Shown: in pieces, positions 44,296-48,331 of the stretch
How positions within the stretch are numbered: the stretch's first letter is position 1
Layout of the letters: every line of letters starts with the position of its first letter
Source of the DNA: Parabacteroides sp.
GTDB taxonomy: Bacteria > Bacteroidota > Bacteroidia > Bacteroidales > Tannerellaceae
Direction of reading: 5' to 3'
Assembly: GCA_028707405.1 (NCBI GenBank)
Contig: JAQWBH010000007.1
Span: 1 to 48,331 of the forward strand
DNA: 48,331 bases
The notes under the pieces: generated by a model
The model's database searches: none
Seen by the model: the letters and a program-made list of their open reading frames with translations, nothing else
What the model was told of the DNA's origin: nothing
Position numbers and translations under genes: made by a program

Positions 44296-45108
44296 TTATT
44301 TTAATAAAGAAGAAGGACAAAGATTATTTTTCTCTATATCCTTAAAATAGTTATAAGTTCCCACTTTCATTTCCACACATGCAGCATCGTCAGCGACAAT
44401 AATTCCTTTCGGATGAAGCTGAAGCGCAGTGATTGTCCACATCTGCGAAACACTTCCTTCAACAGCCTGTTGCAAAGCACGCGCTTTGTTATGACCGTTA
44501 ACCATAATCAATACTTCCTTCGCATCAAGTACAGTGGCAACACCAACCGTAACGGCTGTCTTGGGCACCTTATTCACATCGTTTTCGAAAAAGCGCGAAT
44601 TAGCAATGATTGTATCTGTAGTCAGTGTTTTCACACGTGTACGAGAACCCAGCGATGAACCAGGCTCATTGAACGCAATATGCCCATCGGGACCGATACC
44701 GCCCAAAAACAAGTCTACACCTCCGACTGCTTTGATACGAGCCTCATAAGAAGCGCACTCGACTTCAAGATCGGCGGCATTACCATTGAGAATGTTTACA
44801 TGCTCAGGATTTATATCAATATGACTAAAGAAGTTATTCCACATGAATGAATGATAACTTTCCGGATGATTTTCGGGCAATCCTACATACTCGTCCATAT
44901 TAAATGTAACCACATTCCGAAAGGAAATCACTCCCTGCTTATTCAGTTCGATCAAGTTCTTATACATTCCCAGAGGAGAAGAACCGGTTGGCAGACCCAA
45001 CACAAAAGGTTTCTCAGCAGAAGGATTTGCTTTTTTTATCTTTGCTGCCACATAATTGGCCGCCCATTTTGAAAGCTGTTCGTAATCAGATTCAATAATC
45101 AATCTCAT
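44296..45108 (-). CDS. nagB: Glucosamine-6-phosphate deaminase
   Basis: Converts glucosamine 6-phosphate to fructose 6-phosphate and ammonia, the last step of amino-sugar catabolism. The 270-residue protein carries [17 protein letters not shown], with the catalytic Asp at residue 72, and [14 protein letters not shown], with the acid/base His and Glu. The length fits NagB. No nagA or transporter gene is adjacent. It lies 12 bases after fprA and 42 bases before the STAS gene, within the long minus-strand run. Confidence 0.95.
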   Translation of the reverse strand: MRLIIESDYEQLSKWAANYVAAKIKKANPSAEKPFVLGLPTGSSPLGMYKNLIELNKQGVISFRNVVTFNMDEYVGLPENHPESYHSFMWNNFFSHIDINPEHVNILNGNAADLEVECASYEARIKAVGGVDLFLGGIGPDGHIAFNEPGSSLGSRTRVKTLTTDTIIANSRFFENDVNKVPKTAVTVGVATVLDAKEVLIMVNGHNKARALQQAVEGSVSQMWTITALQLHPKGIIVADDAACVEMKVGTYNYFKDIEKNNLCPSSLLK

Positions 45109-45120
45109 AATTTATTTCAT

Positions 45121-46314
45121 TTATTCGTTTATCAATTGCTTTGCCATTGCTTCACCCAAAGCCCGACAAGCCTCATACTTATCAGCTTTCAGTGCTTGTT
45201 TTTGTTCAACAGGCGTACCGACGGTCTCCCATTTCATCTTCTCCCCAAAAGCAGCAAGTCGCTTAACTGCTGTTCCAGCCCAACTAAAAGAACCGAAGTA
45301 ACCAAACAAACGATTTTTCACTTCGCGGATTTCTATTTTACTCAACAGTGATTCCACTTCGGGGAAAAGGCTGTTACAATAAGTAGGACTTCCAATAATA
45401 AGCCCCTTATATTTGAATATATCTTTTAGAATATACGATGCCGGACTCTTGCTTACATCGTGTATTACAATATTCCTCACACCATTTTCAGCTAATGCAG
45501 AAGCAATCGCTTCTGCCATCTGCTCAGTGTTACCATACATGCTCCCATAAGCAATCACAACACCATCCTCACCTTCATAGCGGCTCAAACGATCGTATAT
45601 TTCAATAGCTTTTTGCTTATGCTCGCGCCAAACAGGGCCATGAGTGGAGCAAATCGTCTGAATGTCGAATGCTGAAAGCTTATGCAACAATCTCTGCACA
45701 GGATTACCATACTTACCGACAATATTAGAGTAGTAGCGAATCATCTCCTCCCAATAATGCTCTACATTCATTTCGGAATCAATCACGCCACCATCCAATG
45801 TGCCATAAGTACCAAAAGCATCGGCAGAGAAAAGAATCTTATCTGTCGCATCATAAGTGACCATTACTTCAGGCCAATGGACCATCGGTGCCATATAAAA
45901 TGATAACTGATGACGACCAATATTCAGTGTATCGCCTTCCTTAACCTCATAAAGGCCCCTAGTAATACCATGAAAACCTTCCAACATTCCAAAGGTATAT
46001 TTATTACCGACAAGCTGAACATCCGGATATTGCTGACGCAACAGACGAATACTTCCGGCATGATCGGGCTCCATATGATCAATAATCAGATAATCAAGTT
46101 TCCGGCCATTCAACGCATCAGCAATCTTCTTAAGGAAAATATCCGAATAACAAACATCAACTGTGTCTACAAGTACAATCTTTTCATCAACTATCAAATA
46201 AGAATTATATGACACACCGTATGGTAAAGGCCACATATTCTCGAAGAGTGACTTCTGACGATCATTCACTCCAACGTAAAAGATTTTATCTGAAATCTCT
46301 TTTAGCTTATACAT
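45121..46314 (-). CDS. fprA: Flavodiiron protein (oxygen/nitric-oxide reductase)
   Basis: A 397-residue protein with an N-terminal metallo-beta-lactamase-like diiron domain and a C-terminal flavodoxin domain. Diiron ligands are visible: HMEPDH (H80, E82, D84, H85), H146 in MVHWPE, D165 in SADAFG and H225 in STHGPVW. The FMN phosphate loop is YGSMYGNTEQM (256-266). Such enzymes reduce O2 to water or NO to N2O and protect anaerobes. The redox partner is not encoded nearby. Its start overlaps the lgt stop by 8 bases. Confidence 0.92.
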   Translation of the reverse strand: MYKLKEISDKIFYVGVNDRQKSLFENMWPLPYGVSYNSYLIVDEKIVLVDTVDVCYSDIFLKKIADALNGRKLDYLIIDHMEPDHAGSIRLLRQQYPDVQLVGNKYTFGMLEGFHGITRGLYEVKEGDTLNIGRHQLSFYMAPMVHWPEVMVTYDATDKILFSADAFGTYGTLDGGVIDSEMNVEHYWEEMIRYYSNIVGKYGNPVQRLLHKLSAFDIQTICSTHGPVWREHKQKAIEIYDRLSRYEGEDGVVIAYGSMYGNTEQMAEAIASALAENGVRNIVIHDVSKSPASYILKDIFKYKGLIIGSPTYCNSLFPEVESLLSKIEIREVKNRLFGYFGSFSWAGTAVKRLAAFGEKMKWETVGTPVEQKQALKADKYEACRALGEAMAKQLINE

Positions 46315-47143
46315 GTTCTACTGATTTATCATTTTTCTTTAATGCTCTCCATACAAAATAACAACCTGCCAAAACAAAAGGTATACTCAAGCATTGTCCC
46401 ATATTCAATATCATATTGGCTTCGAAATCTTCCTGATCATTTTTCAAAAATTCGATAAAGAAACGAGCTGTAAAAATACAAATCATAAATACGCCGAAGA
46501 TGAATCCCTCCTTCTTCCATGCTTTTTTCTTAAAGTATAGCCACATACATATTACAAATGTAATAAAGTAACATAAAGCTTCATACAATTGCGTCGGATG
46601 GCAAGGCGCAGTAAATATAGGATCAGCCCCCTGCTTCCAAGCATGCAGATTCGTAATGAAACGAAATCCCCACGGCAAATTTGTTACATGCCCGTAGATC
46701 TCGTGATTCATCAAGTTGGCTAAACGAATAAATGCTGCGACCAATCCTGTTGGAACAACCAGTTTATCGAAAGCCCAAAGCATACTGCGGTGACTGACAC
46801 GTCTTGAATAAAAATATACGGCAATAATAATACCCAGTGTACCTCCATGGCTTGCCAACCCACCTTCCCATATTTTGAATATTTCTATTGGATTCGCGAA
46901 ATAATAACCCGGTGCATAAAAGAGCACGTGTCCTAAACGTGCACCAATAACCGTTCCTAGAAAAGTGTAAAGAAGCAGAGAATCAATCCATGCCGGATTG
47001 AGCTTTTCTTGTTTCCACATCTTTTCAACGATCTTATATCCAATCAAGAAACCAATAGCGAACGCAAGTCCGTACCACCGAATCTCATGTGAACCGATAG
47101 TAAAGATTGCAGGATCAACTGTCCATGTGATGTAATTAAGCAT
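46307..47143 (-). CDS. lgt: Prolipoprotein diacylglyceryl transferase
   Basis: Inner-membrane enzyme that attaches diacylglycerol from phosphatidylglycerol to the lipobox Cys of prolipoproteins, needed for the lipoproteins in this window. The 278-residue protein has about seven membrane segments. Conserved motifs are intact: EGGLASHGG (93-101, H99) and IRLANLMNHEIYG (139-151, with R140, N143 and E148). It starts one base after the ddh stop and overlaps fprA by 8 bases. Confidence 0.95.
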   Translation of the reverse strand: MLNYITWTVDPAIFTIGSHEIRWYGLAFAIGFLIGYKIVEKMWKQEKLNPAWIDSLLLYTFLGTVIGARLGHVLFYAPGYYFANPIEIFKIWEGGLASHGGTLGIIIAVYFYSRRVSHRSMLWAFDKLVVPTGLVAAFIRLANLMNHEIYGHVTNLPWGFRFITNLHAWKQGADPIFTAPCHPTQLYEALCYFITFVICMWLYFKKKAWKKEGFIFGVFMICIFTARFFIEFLKNDQEDFEANMILNMGQCLSIPFVLAGCYFVWRALKKNDKSVEHV

Positions 47144-47144
47144 A

Positions 47145-48041
47145 TTATACTAATCGTCTTATTAAATTTTCTTTTTCACCATAAAGCATATCTATTACAG
47201 GCAGCTCAATCATCGTATAGGCTCCCGGCTGTTGTTTCATGCTTGCACGAGCCACAGCCACAAGAATTTGTCCCGTCAATGCGGGATTATTAATCTTCAT
47301 ATCATATTCAATCAACTGATTCTGTGTTTTGCCCGAAACTCCCTTCCGAACCAGATTCACACCATGACCCATATCTTTCAGGTTGTCAACACTTTCAACC
47401 TGCATCACATGTGTTTCATCATGAGCAAAATAGTCGTCAGCCTTGATGGCCGCAGCTACCTGTTTGAAATCGTAACCATCTTTTAATTCGATATACACCA
47501 TACGGCGATGAATCCCGGTTCCCAATGGGATTGTCATTGACAAAGCCGCTTTCACTCCTTCGATGGCTTTCACGGCTACAGTATGTCCCATGCTCATGCC
47601 CGGACCGAAATTAGTATATGTGATGCCCTTAGGAACCATGGCTTCGCTTAGTGCTCGAATAATAGAATCGCTTCCCGGATCCCAGCCGGCAGAAATGACT
47701 GATACGGCATTATGAGCCTTTGCTACAACATCAAGTGTCTTACGTAGATCGGCAACATGTCCATGAATATCAAAACTATCCACTGTATTGATTCCCATAG
47801 CAAGAATCTCCTTCGCATGCTTTTCTACACTACGAGTAGGCGTCGCCAATATAGCGACATCTACTTTCTCCAACTTCACAATACTATCTGTCACTACATA
47901 TTTTTCGAGTTCCTCAGGAACATTATTTGGATCACGGCGAATGATTCCTGCAACCTCAAAATCTGAAGATGCTTCCAATGCTTCCAATGCATATTTTCCA
48001 ATATTGCCATAGCCAACGATGACTGCTCTAATTTTCTTCAT
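47145..48041 (-). CDS. ddh: meso-Diaminopimelate D-dehydrogenase
   Basis: NADP-dependent enzyme that makes meso-diaminopimelate in one step from tetrahydrodipicolinate and ammonia, bypassing the succinylase and acetylase branches. The 298-residue protein has the nucleotide loop GYGNIGKYALEAL (10-22) and the DapDH signatures SAGWDPGSDSIIRALSEA and FGPGMSMGHTVAVKAI. Its product is the peptidoglycan cross-link residue, consistent with asd at 26960. It is the first gene of the long minus-strand run after the promoter at 48066. Confidence 0.94.
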   Translation of the reverse strand: MKKIRAVIVGYGNIGKYALEALEASSDFEVAGIIRRDPNNVPEELEKYVVTDSIVKLEKVDVAILATPTRSVEKHAKEILAMGINTVDSFDIHGHVADLRKTLDVVAKAHNAVSVISAGWDPGSDSIIRALSEAMVPKGITYTNFGPGMSMGHTVAVKAIEGVKAALSMTIPLGTGIHRRMVYIELKDGYDFKQVAAAIKADDYFAHDETHVMQVESVDNLKDMGHGVNLVRKGVSGKTQNQLIEYDMKINNPALTGQILVAVARASMKQQPGAYTMIELPVIDMLYGEKENLIRRLV

Positions 48042-48065
48042 ATCCCAAATGTTATACTATTGGTG

Positions 48066-48073
48066 CAAAGATA
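48066..48073 (-). promoter_or_regulatory. -7 box for the ddh operon
   Basis: The minus strand reads TATCTTTG, an exact TAnnTTTG match, 24 bases before the ddh ATG. No clear -33 box is seen 19 bp upstream. It could start transcription of the whole run from ddh to the REC-PP2C gene, since no terminator was found between them. Confidence 0.55.
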
Positions 48074-48112
48074 ATGCAAATACAATCCAGTATAAAATTA
48101 TCTATCCACTTT

Positions 48113-48331
48113 TTATTCTGATTTAAGTTTATCCATCATTCGAGATCCTTCCTCTACATACTTTTTCAAATGTACAAAACCTTCCTTCAACATTTTTTCC
48201 CATACATCCCCCACGAATGCAGCTCCTCCGAAAGACAGGGATTGAAGCCAAGGGATAACTGAGAAGGTAATCCCTCCCAAGGCCATGACCTTTTTGTCGA
48301 TGATACCCTTTTGCCATGCTTCGCGTAAAGT
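48113..48331 (-). CDS. thiE: Thiamine phosphate synthase-like protein, C-terminal part (partial)
   Basis: The minus strand is open from the window edge to a TAA at 48113-48115, giving 72 codons. It reads KGIIDKKVMALGGIT, then LSFGGAAFVGDVWEKM. The VMALGGIT and FGGAAFVGDVW blocks match the C-terminal phosphate-binding strands of the ThiE/TenI family, in which thiamine phosphate synthase joins the pyrimidine and thiazole moieties. The N-terminal part is outside the window, so ThiE cannot be separated from TenI-like proteins with certainty. A different frame that is also open here is a shadow. It lies 71 bases upstream of ddh. Confidence 0.55.
   Translation of the reverse strand, partial: TLREAWQKGIIDKKVMALGGITFSVIPWLQSLSFGGAAFVGDVWEKMLKEGFVHLKKYVEEGSRMMDKLKSE

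Noticed and set aside
48129-48317. 62-codon minus-strand frame near the right edge
   Set aside because: It overlaps in another frame the thiE-like sequence, which has recognisable family motifs, so it is a shadow.

Overview
The window is AT-rich chromosomal DNA of a member of the Bacteroidota, most likely order Bacteroidales and Parabacteroides/Bacteroides-like. The genus cannot be fixed from sequence alone. The evidence is consistent: many genes have promoters of the Bacteroidetes type (-7 TAnnTTTG, sometimes with a TTG-containing -33 box 19 bp upstream), most starts lack a Shine-Dalgarno sequence, and several families are Bacteroidetes-typical (DUF3822, DUF4924, DUF3836, 6-bladed propeller lipoprotein, meso-diaminopimelate dehydrogenase). 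No rRNA or tRNA gene, CRISPR array, insertion sequence, integrase or phage gene was seen. The region reads as core genome.

Layout. 1-3.7 kb: an upstream gene end and terminator, cardiolipin synthase, then a convergent minus-strand operon (membrane-anchored hypothetical, DUF3822, rsmD). 3.7-8.2 kb: plus-strand RecD-like helicase, conserved hypothetical, rsmI, coiled-coil lipoprotein and a YjjG-type HAD nucleotidase. 8.3-13.0 kb: minus-strand run of YhhN protein, truncated Mur-ligase-like protein, DUF4924, rmlD-type reductase and prfC. 13.2-22.0 kb: plus-strand metallo-beta-lactamase-fold hydrolase, cation efflux protein, patatin/BamA-like outer-membrane protein, sialate O-acetylesterase, DUF2461, SppA and a DUF3836 protein. 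22.1-30.4 kb: mixed strands with TrpB2, a porin-like protein plus RmlD-like SDR, propeller lipoprotein, asd and a lamin-tail-domain surface protein. 30.4-40.2 kb: M16 protease, an intergenic array of palindromic repeats, argS, a ferritin-like/VIT1 fusion, a large ABCG-type transporter and a lipoprotein. 40.4-48.3 kb: a tightly packed minus-strand cluster (thiE end, ddh, lgt, fprA, nagB, STAS protein, RsbW-like kinase, two histidine kinases, REC-PP2C phosphatase).

Functional themes are envelope biogenesis (cls, lgt, ddh, asd, Mur-like protein, sppA, patatin-barrel protein, porin, ABCG transporter), translation (rsmD, rsmI, prfC, argS) and metal/oxygen handling (CDF, VIT1 fusion, flavodiiron protein). 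The most interesting system is the five-gene partner-switching module at 40359-44253. It combines an RsbU-like REC-SpoIIE phosphatase, a canonical soluble histidine kinase, a membrane-anchored kinase whose phospho-accepting His is replaced by Asp, an RsbW-like kinase and an STAS antagonist, with no sigma factor nearby. Other points worth a second look are the palindromic array upstream of argS, the Mur-ligase-like protein lacking its C-terminal domain, and the multidomain ABCG transporter.
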